64,000 bases of DNA from Hofstenia miamia (GCA_004352715.1 SCFE01000021.1:2259454-2323453), one strand, 5' to 3'; counted from the stretch's first letter, positions 11,380 through 23,608 are shown. Numbers and translations: made by a program. The notes: generated by a model from the letters alone, not told the origin.

Positions 11380-12713
11380 ATGGGAAAACGAAGTGATATT
11401 GAATTAGAAACAGTTTCTGCGATCCGAGCATTAAAAGCAAATACAAACTTTTCCCAAAAGGAAATTGCTGAGAGAACAAATGTATCTAAATCCTCCGTTC
11501 AACGTGTTCTGAGTGGTCGGGTATCCAAGCGGTCAAACTGCAAAGGGGTGAAGAAGACAAGTGTCCGTGATGAACGCATGATTGTAAGAAATGTACGACA
11601 CAATAGAAAACTTACAACTGCACAACTAAATGCCAAGGTAAAGGCTGATCTTAATATTAACATATCTGATCGAACTATGCGTCGAATTTTGCATTCACAT
11701 GGATATCTTGGCCGTCGTCCTCGACGTAAACCTCGCTTGACAGAATCAATGCGTAAGAAACGAATGGCCTTTGCAAAGAAATATAAAGCATGGACAGCCG
11801 AAGATTGGGAAAAGGTATGCTTTAGTGATGAGTCGACATTTTGTGTTTTGTCTGATCGTGCTCAGTATGTCAAACGACGTCCAGATGAAGAATTCCATCC
11901 AGATTGTACAACTGCAAGTGTTAAACATCCAAATAAAATCATGGTGTGGTCAGTGATCTCAGTGAAGGGGCCTGGTAGATTGTACATAGTTGATGGTAAT
12001 ATGAACCAAGTTCAATACAGAGAACAGGTCATTGCAAAACGACTCTTACCACAGTTAAATGATTGGTTTGGTGAAAATGGAAGAGCCAACATTTACTTTA
12101 TGCATGACTCAGCACCGTGTCATAAAGCTGNAGTGATGAGTCGACATTTTGTGTTTTGTCTGATCGCGCTTGCTATGTCAAACGACGTCCAGATGAAGAA
12201 TTCCATCCAGATTGTACAACTGCAAGTGTTAAACATCCAAATAAAATCATGGTGTGGTCAGTGATCTCAGTGAAGGGGCCTGGTAGATTGTACATAGTTG
12301 ATGGTAATATGAACCAAGTTCAATACAGAGAACAGGTCATTGCAAAACGACTCTTACCACAGTTAAATGATTGGTTTGGTGAAAATGGAAGAGCCAACAT
12401 TTACTTTATGCATGACTCAGCACCGTGTCATAAAGCTGCATCTGTAACGACTCTTTTGAATGACGAGGGTGTCAGAATTCTGGATTGGCCGGGGAATTCC
12501 CCCGACCTAAATCCGATAGAGAATATTTGGGACATTTTAAAGCGTAAAACCCGAATGCAACATTGCACAACTCGCAAAGATGTTATTGCAGCACTTATAC
12601 AATGTTGGCATCGCGATCCTGACATCAAAACTCGTGCAATCTCTGCTATTAGATCAATGCCAGATCGAATGAAATCTGTTATCAAAGGCCATGGACATAT
12701 GACGAAATATTAA
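11380..12713 (+). CDS. Tc1-like transposase (DD34E), intact apart from a duplicated block
   Basis: Cut-and-paste transposase that binds the element's TIRs and inserts at TA. The first frame runs from 11380 to the N at 12131; the same region restarts at 12132 and reads to the stop at 12711-12713. Removing one copy of the duplicated block leaves a continuous frame of 341 codons, the family's normal size. Two N-terminal helix-turn-helix regions (about residues 23-46 and 78-107) precede a GRRPRRKP GRPR-like motif (111-118). The catalytic triad is D150 (CFSDEST), D243 (FMHDSAPCH) and E278 (DLNPIEN), with 34 residues between the last two. Start: first Met, after about 258 bp of 5' region. The second copy at 25331 shows the order without the duplication. 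Confidence 0.9.
12132..12438 (+). other. Duplicated transposase block at a single-N contig join
   Basis: Bases 11824-12130 recur at 12132-12438. They are identical except for a small cluster of differences near 12165-12175 (RAQY in the first copy, RACY in the second). The break is one N at 12131. This suggests two overlapping contigs, possibly from different copies or alleles, laid end to end instead of merged. Confidence 0.85.
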
Positions 12714-12863
12714 TTTTATTTCTAAAAATGTTCTAATGCATGTTCATCAACATTTGCATATGTTTTTTGTTGCTAATAAATACATTTGTCTATCAAAAAT
12801 TACTGTTTTCATATATTCAAGCATAAATAACTCTCGGTTCTAATTCAATGGCCAGCCACTGTA

Positions 12864-13690
12864 ATTTATGTTTAGTGTCCTATTATGAAACAGTCATGTT
12901 TTGAGTCTAATATATCTTACACCTGTGCCTGAAATATAGACTTTTTTAAATGTTGAACTTTGCTTATAAGTCAATGTTTGGTTTGTTTGTTACTGAAATA
13001 TCATGATAACATATTGTGCATTGATGCTTGAAAGGTGACTATTGTATATTTTTTTAATGTTATTTTTTGAATTTTTATATGTCTATTAGCTATCACAAAA
13101 ATTTTGTATTCCTAAGCATGCTTTTGCAAAGTACTAATACTATGATACAAATATTCTATTCAAAATTGGATAAAAGATTGCAAAAAATATATTTATCATT
13201 ACCTGTTCTATAATAGAACAGTAGGCAGCATCCATGAAGAAAATAAGTTCAATGTAATTTTCATGTAATTCTTAATAAAATATAAAATAGTGCATGTACA
13301 TAAGATGAAACTATCATCATATGTTTTTACAGTATTTACTATTTACTATTACATATTTATGAATAACATTTAGATAAATCAATAACCAAGAAATGTATGT
13401 TATGAAAAAAAATTGAAAAGAGAAAGCATCAACTCTAAGTGGGGTATCAGTAATACTTGTACCACAATGCCATTGGTGCAGTTGATAGCTTCACACAGCA
13501 TTAGACTAATATGCCATGATTGTAATCTTCTTGTGATGTGATTGGTAGATCAGAAGCTTATATGTCATATTCTCTTGATTAAATGTTCAAATTGTGTGCA
13601 TATAAATAACACCTGCATTTATATTTTCAGATGCCATGAAACCTAATGATTTGTGCAGAGAAATCCTAAGCTCAGGAGCCAAAAATAAAT
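12864..13690. other. Intergenic, nothing recognised
   Basis: AT-rich DNA with no coding blocks I can assign. Confidence 0.5.
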
Positions 13691-14210
13691 GGGAAACATG
13701 CAGTCTATCACAATAGTACTTTCAGATTATGTTGATGTAATTACCAATGAAAGTGAAGTAGATGACAATACAGGAGGACTCCAAATAGTGTCAGGTGATG
13801 CTGCAGGCACCCAATTCTCAGCATGCTAAAAGGATAAAAATACATCACAATGTAAGTTGCTGAGTCATTAATAAAATTATAGTAAAAACCAAGCTTATGA
13901 GATACTAATACAACTTCTCTCAGATGACCCTGTCAACCTGCCTGAAATTTTTTTGGTTATCAATTATATGGCATTCAAAAAAATAGTCCTTTAGGATGAA
14001 GAATAACAAGCATAATATGTTCTTAACTGTTATCACACAACTATATAGATTATATTGGAGCACTAAGGGGGACTTCAGAGTACCTCTTGTGAAATCATTC
14101 TTCCACAAAGATAAATACCTCCAAATAAAATACATTTTTCGTCTAGTAAGCAACAATATATGTCTGAAAAATTTGCTCACTTTTAACTCCTATTGGCTTG
14201 TTTAACTATT
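13690..14210 (+). pseudogene. Possible piggyBac-like transposase remnant
   Basis: At 14040-14165 the plus strand reads LYWSTKGDFRVPLVKSFF, then KYLQIKYIFRLVSNN. This resembles the YWS...VP...M.R.R...I.R.LH..NN block near the start of the piggyBac transposase domain. Upstream, at 13725-13830, an acidic frame (DYVDVITNESEVDDN) ends at a stop, as in the acidic N-termini of that family. No catalytic Asp block or TIR was found. The resemblance is partial and judged by eye. Confidence 0.35.
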
Positions 14211-17027
14211 TTTCACCATGCTTATAATAAAATTCTATTTAATTTAAGATATATGAACTAGGTGATACATTCCTACCACTATGCCTTGTGTCCTATTATA
14301 GAACTTGTCTGGCTTTTGAATTTGAAATGTAAATTTTAAAATGCTGTAAATTCACTTTTTGACTAAATTGTGTTCTAATTTTAGGATAATTGCTTGAGCA
14401 GGTACTTGAGATTATTGAAGCTGTTGTTTCTTTTCCAACTATTGCTTGTTTATTGAGGCTCTTAAATGTTATAGACAAGGTTGGCTATTACTAAAGGAAT
14501 TTCTATCCAGCATAAATCATTATCAGTGATTTCAGCATATTTGTACATTTCATCATCACCATTTTTCATCTGTTAGAATTTTGATTGAGTTTTAGATTAC
14601 TTCATAATGCATTGCTGGCTATATTCAAATTTATCCTAGGTTAACAGTCACCATGGGTGGTCAACAGCCATGTAGATAATGTTTTTCACAATTTGCAAAT
14701 AAACTCATTCCTGATGGATAAATTAAAGATTTTATCAAAATAGAAATGAATATGTTACAAAAGACAAGTATTTACATTTATATACATGTGTGTATATACC
14801 ATATAGACAATTATGGCCCAAACTAGTTTTATTATTACTTTTATAATTTAGCTTTTCTTTTAGTTGCCAGTAGATTATTTCATTGATTATTTTTTCTTTT
14901 CAGCTTATTTCATTCTTTTAATTTGTCTTAATTGTTATTCATTTATTATGCATTATGTAGGTCTGCATATTTAATCAATCAATTTATTTTCTTCTATTAA
15001 CCCTTTTGATTTAGTATTAGATATTTATTTCTTGCATTGTTTATTTAATGGCAGTACTTGCCAATATTTATCAGTTCTATGCTTGTATGCCCACGCTGTA
15101 ATGAAGTAGTACAACATGAAGTAAAGAAACAAACTCTTATAATTATTAAGATGTCATTATTCAACATGTAAAAGTAGACAGTTCAAGCAGTTTGTAAGTG
15201 TGTTCCATGCAAATCACTTCCCCCATAACCCCCATAAGTAGCATACAATCTTTGACTTTCTGTTTGCAGTTGATTAACAAATTTGGCACCTTCATTGCTT
15301 TCTGAGAAGCTCACAATTCAATTCAACATTGACATGAAGCACATAGCCCAATAGTTCAATAACACTTTGCACATACTTCTGTAGCCTTTTGGCATTTTCA
15401 AGCCTTCATTGTATTTGTTTATAATTGATAGTTCATTACTGCTTTATTTGTATTCTGCCAAAACAAATTTGACAATTCTTTATAATGCAGTCAACTGATA
15501 TCTTTCCTTTTTATTAATGTTTTTGCAGTGCACATTCTACATACAATGCTATCACTGTGTCTGGTTTTCTCATTTTGTTGAACTCTTCTAATGCAAATGT
15601 TTCTGTCAAGAAACTTTTAAATATTGCATCTGCATTGTTGTTGTTTGTCACTCCATATCTCCTTGGAACTATTCCCAGCTGTGGTGTTTTTTCAATTTCT
15701 TTCATAATTGTTATTCTTTGTTCTTCTGTAACATGCCACTGTGGTGTCTGGTGTGGTAATGTTCTGAACTTATTCTTGATGTTGTATTCTTCTAGCAATT
15801 CTCTTAATTTAGGATGCATATTAATTTCTGACATACCTAACAGTTCTGGCTTTGTGTGTTTGGCATTCTATAGATTGCTGTTAAGGAGCTTCAATGAGTA
15901 CTATTAACTGGCTTCATTATAACTAGGCTAGGTTTGCTAGGTTTTTTTACAATTCTAAAAAAAATTTCTCTTCCTGAATTCACAGAGAAACTGTGATTTT
16001 ATCTGCAATCCAAGAGTGAAAGATCCAAGAGGTTCAACATCTTTTCAGAGATATCGGAGCTTCCACAGACAACAGCATGGTAAATTATTAAGCAATACAT
16101 GTACACAGAGTCCCGCAGTGGTCGCCATGTGAGTAGTAAGATTAGGGCAGGGGATGTCTCACAAAATGACCTTGACCTCTGTGATATTGATGAGTGTTTT
16201 TAGTGAGTCACTGTTTGATTGACAGATGACTAATGAAATTCTGACAGCTTGTGATAACTCGCAAAGTGGTTTTTGACAGCTCTGGGGGTAACCAGCTGAC
16301 AGTTTGCTTTTAATTAGTTTTAATTAGTGTACCATATTCGGGCCTATTTACATGATTCATGTTCAAATTTAGTTTACCTTGTTTGATATAATGACTAATT
16401 TCACTTTGTTAATATCACAATTGTTTGCATACATTACATAAATGGGTTTGCTTACGTATGATTCATATTATGGTCAATTTAGTTTACATACATTTTTTGG
16501 ATTTATATGACTAATTTCATTCATGTTAATATACATGCTTATATCCCGCACTACACTTACATGTTTTATAACAACACACTACAAAACTTTCCTTTTGTAA
16601 TATCACACTAGTGAATATTTTCTCCTATCCATAAAAAATTTCCATGTTTTTTGTATAAACACGCAAAGATTTATTCATGAATATTTGGACACCTTGAAAT
16701 TGACTTTTATATAAAAAAATTACATTTGAGCAAAAGAGATTTTTCACGATTTAAGAAAGTACTATTTCAAAATTGTACTTACTTTTAAAATTTTAAATTT
16801 TTGTTAAATTTGGCAGATTTTCATGCTTATTGTTATCATTTATAACCAAGACATTCACTGAGTTTAGCAAATGTTTATTTTAAATAATCACTGACATCAC
16901 GTCAAAGATATTGTCATGCCCTTTGTTGGGTTGTGTTTGCTTAAACAGCAATGTTTGAACAGATTAGTAATATAAATTTCATGAAATAGAAAAAAGCAAT
17001 GCTGAAGCAATCATGGTCAACATATAA
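14211..17027. other. Intergenic; one unassigned minus-strand frame
   Basis: The only notable frame is minus-strand 15834-15514, 106 residues. It starts MSEINMHPKLRELLEEYNI and contains TPQWHVTEEQ and IPRRYGV-like text, with charged, protein-like composition that continues upstream of its Met. I do not recognise a family. It may be a transposon protein fragment or an exon. Nothing else in the stretch is assignable. Confidence 0.35.
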
Positions 17028-17222
17028 AACAACGTTGTTACGACCTCTAAATATTGCTTTTTTTATTCATAAAAAACAACCTAATGTGACGTTGTTGAAG
17101 TAATGTTGTTTCGACTCATGAAATGGTACCATTTCGACGTTAAAACAACGTTGTTTTAGATACAGAAAACAACCACATAACAACAAAACAACGTTGTTTC
17201 GACCTTAAATTGTTATCTGGGT
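17028..17222. repeat. Short repeat made of AACAACGTTGTT palindromes
   Basis: The 12 bp perfect palindrome AACAACGTTGTT occurs at 17028, 17144 and 17187. Degenerate copies lie between (GTTGTTGAAG, ATGTTGTTTCGAC), with TTTCGAC/GTCGAAA-like spacers and a central AATGGTACCATT palindrome. The block ends in CTGGGTA. This looks like a short interspersed repeat or MITE built of inverted units. No ORF. Confidence 0.65.
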
Positions 17223-18300
17223 ATAGTAACAAGGACAATCAATGCACTAAATTAATAAGTTATCACGCACAAACTATCACCGAGCCAACATTCAACACAC
17301 TGAGTAAACCATAGGTTTCCACTGCCACGTTCAAGTAGAAGCTGGAGCAGTCACCAATGAAGATATCTTCTACTGCGCATTGATCTGAGTCGGGTCTCGA
17401 CCCTGTATTACATCTACTGCTCTCAATCTAAATAAACTGTTGTTAGTTCAGCATTTAGGAAAGCTAATGTAAATATAATTTAGATTATATTTCATTTTAT
17501 CTTTTAACGTGTATCTGGCTCAGCAATAGAACCAACTTCCTCTAGGATCTGGTTGGGTAAGACAGTCAATTTTCCATCTGTGGGCCACAGTTTCCATGAG
17601 ACTATTGTAAATTAAATCTATGATAATCTGGAAATATTATGCTTAGTTTTTCGAAAATAACATGAAAATGTAAAGGCTTAAGAAATTTTAACTAAAACCG
17701 AAAACTAATTAAATTTAGAAGTGCAAGGAAAATATTTTTTGTTTGTACCCCTCAGAGTTACTTTGCTACTTATAATGCAACAAAAACTCAGTTAATAATA
17801 ATGAGTGCATTCATGTACAAGATGATTTCTAAATGAGTTCTCTTATGAACAAAGCAATTATTTTTTTCCTCTAAATGGCATTCCCCACAGACTATAAGTT
17901 TATACATTACATATATTTATAATAAAAATTTGGTGCATTCCTAGTCCAGACCCAACTAAAAATCAAAAGGGGTTAATAAAATACAAAAATAGCAAAATAC
18001 AAAAATAATAAAAGTAACAGTAATTACTTATAGGGCATTCAAAATAGTCTAACCATGCTCCTTAGGAATGCAATGTTCCTTATATGAATTGTTTGTTTAA
18101 TAATTCATGTTAATTTCATATGACTGATTTTGTTTTAAAATGATCTTCAATACAAACTTTGTTGTAACATACTTTTCATTGCTCTACATTTAATCTTGTT
18201 AAAACAACTGCAAAAATTTCAAGAGCCCTGTTAATTCAGAGGTTTGATAAGCAGAGACTAATATAATAAAAACAAGAACAACATTTTGATTAATTCTTAG
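17223..18300. other. Intergenic, nothing recognised
   Basis: AT-rich DNA without assignable coding or repeat structure. Confidence 0.45.
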
Positions 18301-18538
18301 TGTATATATATATATATNNNNNNNNNNNNNNNNNNNNNNNNNNNNNNNNNNNNNNNNNNNNNNNNNNNNNNNNNNNNNNNNNNNNNNNNNNNNNNNNNNN
18401 NNNNNNNNNNNNNNNNNNNNNNNNNNNNNNNNNNNNNNNNNNNNNNNNNNNNNNNNNNNNNNNNNNNNNNNNNNNNNNNNNNNNNNNNNNNNNNNNNNNN
18501 NNNNNNNNNNNNNNNNTATATATATATATATATATATA
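18301..18538. repeat. (TA)n tract containing an N gap
   Basis: TA repeats at 18303-18317 and 18517-18538 surround a gap of 199 N. The tract borders the left end of the ACAGAGCGCC repeat unit. Confidence 0.9.
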
Positions 18539-18543
18539 CATTT

Positions 18544-19608
18544 ATATGCTCTGTTGGACAGAGCGCCATTTCAAATGAGACAGAGCGCCCAAATTTGATG
18601 TAGTGCAAATATAATCGATTTTTTCATCTTATATGATTAGTGTGCATATTTTATTATAATTATTGTGTTCATTTGGATTTTTTTATTTTTTTAATAGATT
18701 AGTAATATTTTTTTAAAAAATTTCAAAAACCATTTATATCAGGCACTGTCTTTTTATCATTTTTTGTGTTCTTACGTTAAGTTTCGAGATTTGTTTGAGG
18801 ATTATTGGTCGTTCTAGGATATCCCTGATACCAAATTGTAGGAATGAGTACTTTTCAGACCATGGCCTACTATATGATGGGCAGCAAATGTTAAGTAAAA
18901 CCTTTAAATGAGGAGGCCAATGCCTGTATAGGTATTTACTCAACTATAGCAGGAACTGCTTACTATAGCACTTAGCTTTTAGGAGACCTCTTAATTACAA
19001 TTTGAGGTAAAATCGAATAAAACAACTCCGGAAAAGATATCTAGTGTAGTTCTTGCGCTATGAACCACTATTTTTCAAATTTTGCAAAATTTATATTTCA
19101 GTTACAGAACCCTAATTTTTTTAATAAAGTGAAAAAAACAGTAATTGATTCACATATTTCTATCGATTATGCATCGAAAGGTGTAAAAACTTTGGAAATC
19201 GAATCAAAACTGACTGAGCCATGGCCTTCTAAACACGGACTACTTGACCAGAAAATGCAAATTTTTGAATTTTATTAAAACTGGCCCATTCAAAATTGAA
19301 GATACGATTACACACACTACTTAGAATAGATGCAGCATAAAAAATATATTATAGTAGACCTTAATAAGACAAATTCCGATAAAAAATTACATTCAGGATC
19401 ATTTCAGGCCTATCACAAAAAATGCGAAAGCACCATCCATTTGATATAAATTGGTCTATATTTGATAAATTTAGGATGGTTATATTAGAATTTTATAAAA
19501 CAAAACATTTTCCCACATGAAAATTGCAAAAGGACAGAGCGCCCCATTTAAATATTTGTATATAGGCAGAGCGCCACATATAAATGCTGCGTTTTGAGAC
19601 AGAGCACC

Positions 19609-19610
<2 letters not shown>
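18544..19610. repeat. 1.07 kb segment bounded by ACAGAGCGCC motif clusters and (TA)n
   Basis: ACAGAGCGCC or a one-base variant occurs at 18558 and 18580 near the left edge and at 19534, 19566 and 19599 near the right edge, all in the same orientation. The left edge also has the palindrome GCTCTGTTGGACAGAGC. Each edge touches a (TA)n array. The interior is AT-rich with no recognised protein. It may be a non-autonomous mobile unit with subterminal repeats. Confidence 0.5.

Positions 19611-19664
<54 letters not shown>
19611..19664. repeat. (TA)n microsatellite
   Basis: Uninterrupted TA array of 54 bp. Confidence 0.98.
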
Positions 19665-19669
<5 letters not shown>

Positions 19670-20650
19670 TAATAGTAATTGTTCCTATATTTTGTAACGA
19701 TTGATGTTATAAAAGACAATTCAATAAAACAATTTTTTTGCTAAATCTGATTAAATTGCAGTTACTTGTATTTGTAAATTAAATATATGGATAAGTTGGT
19801 AATCTTTGGTGATCATGCATTGAAGACAATGTAAAACTCAAACATGAAGTTGCATAATAAGGATAGAAGTTATAGCAAATGTCGAATAAAAAATTACTCA
19901 TAATAACCTTATAAGTAATATTGATTGATCCATTTGAATAAGATTTTTTAATGATTGCTACGTGCAATCAGATTAAATGCATGAAAAATATTACAATGAT
20001 TTTTTTCTTTTATAGAAGGGATTTATGTAGACCCATACTTGGTTAGTATGAATGCAGATTGCGTTATTGAAATTGTTAGTACATGGATTTGTATAAGTTA
20101 AAGGCTTTTATTAATTTTGTTATAAATTTACACAATCTTTTTAAATTTATTTGTTTCAATGATGAAAAAAATTTACGCATCCGTAATAACTGCTGTTGCT
20201 GCATCTCTTTCAGTTGACCAGCAATGCTATGCAAAAGTAATGTCCCGTAGAAAGAGATATAAAAGAAAAAACTGCATTTAGCCATTATTAACATTAAGAC
20301 ATGAAGAACAACAAACATATTGGATACTATTCCATCGTGATTCCAATGATTTTAAAAAATTATTTGCGCATGGATAAAGAAACGTTTCTCTCTATTACCA
20401 ATGATCTGCGATTCTGATAGCCTTTGAATTTGATATTCCAAAGAATTTCTTTGTTTTGTACATTTTCAATTAAAGCCACTGCTATTTTCTATTACCAAAT
20501 TAAAATCAGAGTATAAATGCTAAACTTGCTAGCTTCTGCTTCAACTCTTTGTTGGGCTTGTGTTAGTTTAAACTGCAATGATTAAACCATTTATCAATAT
20601 AAAATTTGCCATTGTTATATTTGAGACATTGCTATAATGACAAAATTTGC
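19665..20650. other. Intergenic, nothing recognised
   Basis: AT-rich DNA. Minus-strand 20318-20076 is an open frame with a hydrophobic stretch, but nothing marks it as a gene. Confidence 0.4.
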
Positions 20651-20651
20651 A

Positions 20652-20775
20652 ATCAGTGGCACACCAATTAGCCACCAGTAAGCCACTGGTGCATGGGTGG
20701 GCAAATCCCAATCCCAACTGGTGGCCCATCGCTTTTGCCACTGGTAGTCCACCAGTGTCTGGCTACGTGGGTAGC
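20652..20775. repeat. CCACTGG/CCAGTGG palindrome cluster
   Basis: Within 124 bp the element CCACTGGT or its complement ACCAGTGG, including close variants, appears about seven times in both orientations: 20652, 20671, 20682, 20718, 20738 and 20750. The block ends in ACGTGGGTAGC, comparable with the CTGGGTA end of the 17.0 kb repeat. It is GC-rich against its surroundings and has no coding sense. Confidence 0.6.
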
Positions 20776-21387
20776 AGACCCATTTTGAAATTTGAATCAA
20801 TTTACTTTTTACTGCTTGCCCAATAATTTTTTAATAAATGAATTACATTCTTAATTGTATAATTTATATCTATATATAGATATTTTTATACAAATGTACA
20901 AATTGTAATTAGTTAGTTAGAATATAGGACACAATTCATTATGATTTGCTTTAAAGATCATTGAATGCTTGTGCCACAGCAAGCAGATGCCTTAATGCTG
21001 TAGCTACACTTGCTCAACCAATTAAATTACATCAGTTTTCTTCATCACGCGAAGACTTAGCTAGCAAAGCAAGCAGTCTGTTCATTCTTTGCATTGAAAC
21101 ACTAGTTGGAAAATAGCCACGCGAATTATTTTTTTCAATACAATAACCCAAAAGTAGACATGATATTTATTATTTAAATATCAACCAGAAAATTTCCTTC
21201 ATTCAAGTATTAGCAGAAACAAAATATATTTGGGCGAGACTCCTATTTGTGAGAATTATTTTGTCGCATTTATGTCTCACGGATTCCTTTTATAAATTCT
21301 TAAATAAAAATACGATAGACTTTGTTTCTATTTGATAGCTATTAGAAAATTTATAGGAAATATTTTTTTAATAATCAAGCCCTAAAC
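20776..21387. other. Intergenic, nothing recognised
   Basis: AT-rich DNA before the LINE fragment. Confidence 0.45.
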
Positions 21388-21879
21388 AAAGTAGCACCTC
21401 TAAAAAATCGCCGAGTAGTTAATAAATCACGACGATTTAATTTAAGCACGACAGATAATCAAGTAATTAAGAATACAGTAAACATAAAGCAGAAACTTTT
21501 TGAACTAGCTAAAGCTAATCCGACCGAAATAAATTGGACTAATTTCGAAAGATCAAAGAAATTAATTACGGACTTACGTACAACAAATTTAGTTTTAAAA
21601 CAACGTCAATTTTTTGAAAATTTAAATTCTTCAAAAAAAGGGGAAATTTCTAAACCGTTTTATTGGAAAATCGAATGGGTTCAATAGTGACATTTCAGAA
21701 ATTAATGTTGATAATAAAATATTTACCGATAAAAAGAGGATACTAAATCATTTAAATCAGACATTTAAAGAATTAGGTAACTTCAATTTTCCTAAACCTT
21801 CTCTATCAGAACTTCGGCAATCAAATTGTAAGTCAACGTTTCAATTTAGGTTCCACTCATTTACCGTATTTTATCATTA
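21388..21879 (+). pseudogene. LINE ORF2 fragment between endonuclease and reverse transcriptase
   Basis: The frame reads KVAPLKNRRVVNKSRRF, then KLFELAKANPTEINWTNFER, VLKQRQFFENLN and KPFYWK. It continues after a frameshift with DKKRILNHLNQTFKELG. This charged linker (…FWK…ln..f.el) is typical of Jockey/CR1-like LINEs between the APE endonuclease and the reverse transcriptase. It runs into the N gap at 21880, so the rest may be missing rather than deleted. Confidence 0.5.
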
Positions 21880-22879
21880 NNNNNNNNNNNNNNNNNNNNN
21901 NNNNNNNNNNNNNNNNNNNNNNNNNNNNNNNNNNNNNNNNNNNNNNNNNNNNNNNNNNNNNNNNNNNNNNNNNNNNNNNNNNNNNNNNNNNNNNNNNNNN
22001 NNNNNNNNNNNNNNNNNNNNNNNNNNNNNNNNNNNNNNNNNNNNNNNNNNNNNNNNNNNNNNNNNNNNNNNNNNNNNNNNNNNNNNNNNNNNNNNNNNNN
22101 NNNNNNNNNNNNNNNNNNNNNNNNNNNNNNNNNNNNNNNNNNNNNNNNNNNNNNNNNNNNNNNNNNNNNNNNNNNNNNNNNNNNNNNNNNNNNNNNNNNN
22201 NNNNNNNNNNNNNNNNNNNNNNNNNNNNNNNNNNNNNNNNNNNNNNNNNNNNNNNNNNNNNNNNNNNNNNNNNNNNNNNNNNNNNNNNNNNNNNNNNNNN
22301 NNNNNNNNNNNNNNNNNNNNNNNNNNNNNNNNNNNNNNNNNNNNNNNNNNNNNNNNNNNNNNNNNNNNNNNNNNNNNNNNNNNNNNNNNNNNNNNNNNNN
22401 NNNNNNNNNNNNNNNNNNNNNNNNNNNNNNNNNNNNNNNNNNNNNNNNNNNNNNNNNNNNNNNNNNNNNNNNNNNNNNNNNNNNNNNNNNNNNNNNNNNN
22501 NNNNNNNNNNNNNNNNNNNNNNNNNNNNNNNNNNNNNNNNNNNNNNNNNNNNNNNNNNNNNNNNNNNNNNNNNNNNNNNNNNNNNNNNNNNNNNNNNNNN
22601 NNNNNNNNNNNNNNNNNNNNNNNNNNNNNNNNNNNNNNNNNNNNNNNNNNNNNNNNNNNNNNNNNNNNNNNNNNNNNNNNNNNNNNNNNNNNNNNNNNNN
22701 NNNNNNNNNNNNNNNNNNNNNNNNNNNNNNNNNNNNNNNNNNNNNNNNNNNNNNNNNNNNNNNNNNNNNNNNNNNNNNNNNNNNNNNNNNNNNNNNNNNN
22801 NNNNNNNNNNNNNNNNNNNNNNNNNNNNNNNNNNNNNNNNNNNNNNNNNNNNNNNNNNNNNNNNNNNNNNNNNNNNNNN
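21880..22879. other. Assembly gap (1000 N)
   Basis: Exactly 1000 N, probably a placeholder of unknown true length. Confidence 1.
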
Positions 22880-23011
22880 AATCGTGTTTTCTTGTTCACT
22901 AGAATCACCCCAGTGATTCTACAATATAGTAAATTTGGTAGTTATGTAATTTATATTATAACATTGATAAAATGCTTAAAAATAGACTATTTCTATAGAT
23001 TCGTGACTTTC

Positions 23012-23168
23012 TTTTCATGCATGATGATGTGCCATGTCATGCTGCAAAACGCGTGGCAAAGAGTATTTGTGACGAATGGAAGTGAAGGTTGTTGATGGGC
23101 CAGAAAATTCTCCTGATTTGAATCCAATCGAGAACTTTTGGAATACAATGAAGACTCTCATTAAATGA
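23012..23168 (+). pseudogene. Tc1-like transposase fragment (second lineage)
   Basis: The plus strand reads FMHDDVPCHAAKRVAKSICDE, then after a 1 bp frameshift near 23079 VKVVDGPENSPDLNPIEN, FWNTMKTLIK and a stop. These are the second Asp and the Glu blocks of a DD34E Tc1-like transposase. The sequence differs from the 11.1 and 25.3 kb elements, so it is a separate family. No TIR was found, and the 5' part would lie in the N gap. Confidence 0.75.
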
Positions 23169-23608
23169 ATAAATAAAAGGAGCACACACTAAGTACTGAA
23201 AAAAATCCTAGAAATTATTTCTTTCCTCTGCATGATGAAATTGCACTATGAACTGTTTATAGAGTAGTATTTGGATAATTTCAACTCGCATATTAGAAAC
23301 ATTTGCATATTATCAACTGGGTCACTTTCACCGCTGAAAGCACATGTTAAACGATTGAAAAAATTCGTTTAATGTCAACTAATTTCTGTGTCTCATACAT
23401 CATCTGTTTGCATCTTAAGCTTTCACAATAGCTATTTATCTAAGGGTTTACAGTTGCCCGCAGCGGTCTTCAAAGGCGTAATACCTCAAATTTCGAGTGT
23501 GCATAAAGATTTGTCTTTGAAAAGACATAGATGACATCAGAAAATTTCCGACAGTATGTGAAAAATGTTGATATTCAGTTGAAGGCGAATACTGGAATAT
23601 TGCCAATT
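23169..23608. other. Intergenic, nothing recognised
   Basis: No coding or repeat structure identified. Confidence 0.4.

Larger units (their letters stand above)
11122..12861 (+). mobile_element. Tc1-like transposon, copy 1
   Basis: Perfect 27 bp terminal inverted repeats beginning CAGTGGCTGGCCATTG, flanked by TA at 11120-11121 and 12862-12863, the Tc1/mariner target duplication. The true length would be about 1432 bp, because an extra block of about 307 bp next to the N at 12131 is probably an assembly error. It carries one transposase frame and is a potentially autonomous copy. Confidence 0.95.

Noticed and set aside
15557-15907. Plus-strand hydrophobic 116-residue frame
   Set aside because: Overlaps a more protein-like charged frame on the opposite strand; its composition looks like an antisense artefact.
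19480-19719. Frame containing a long Tyr-Ile repeat
   Set aside because: It is simply the (TA)n microsatellite read as codons.
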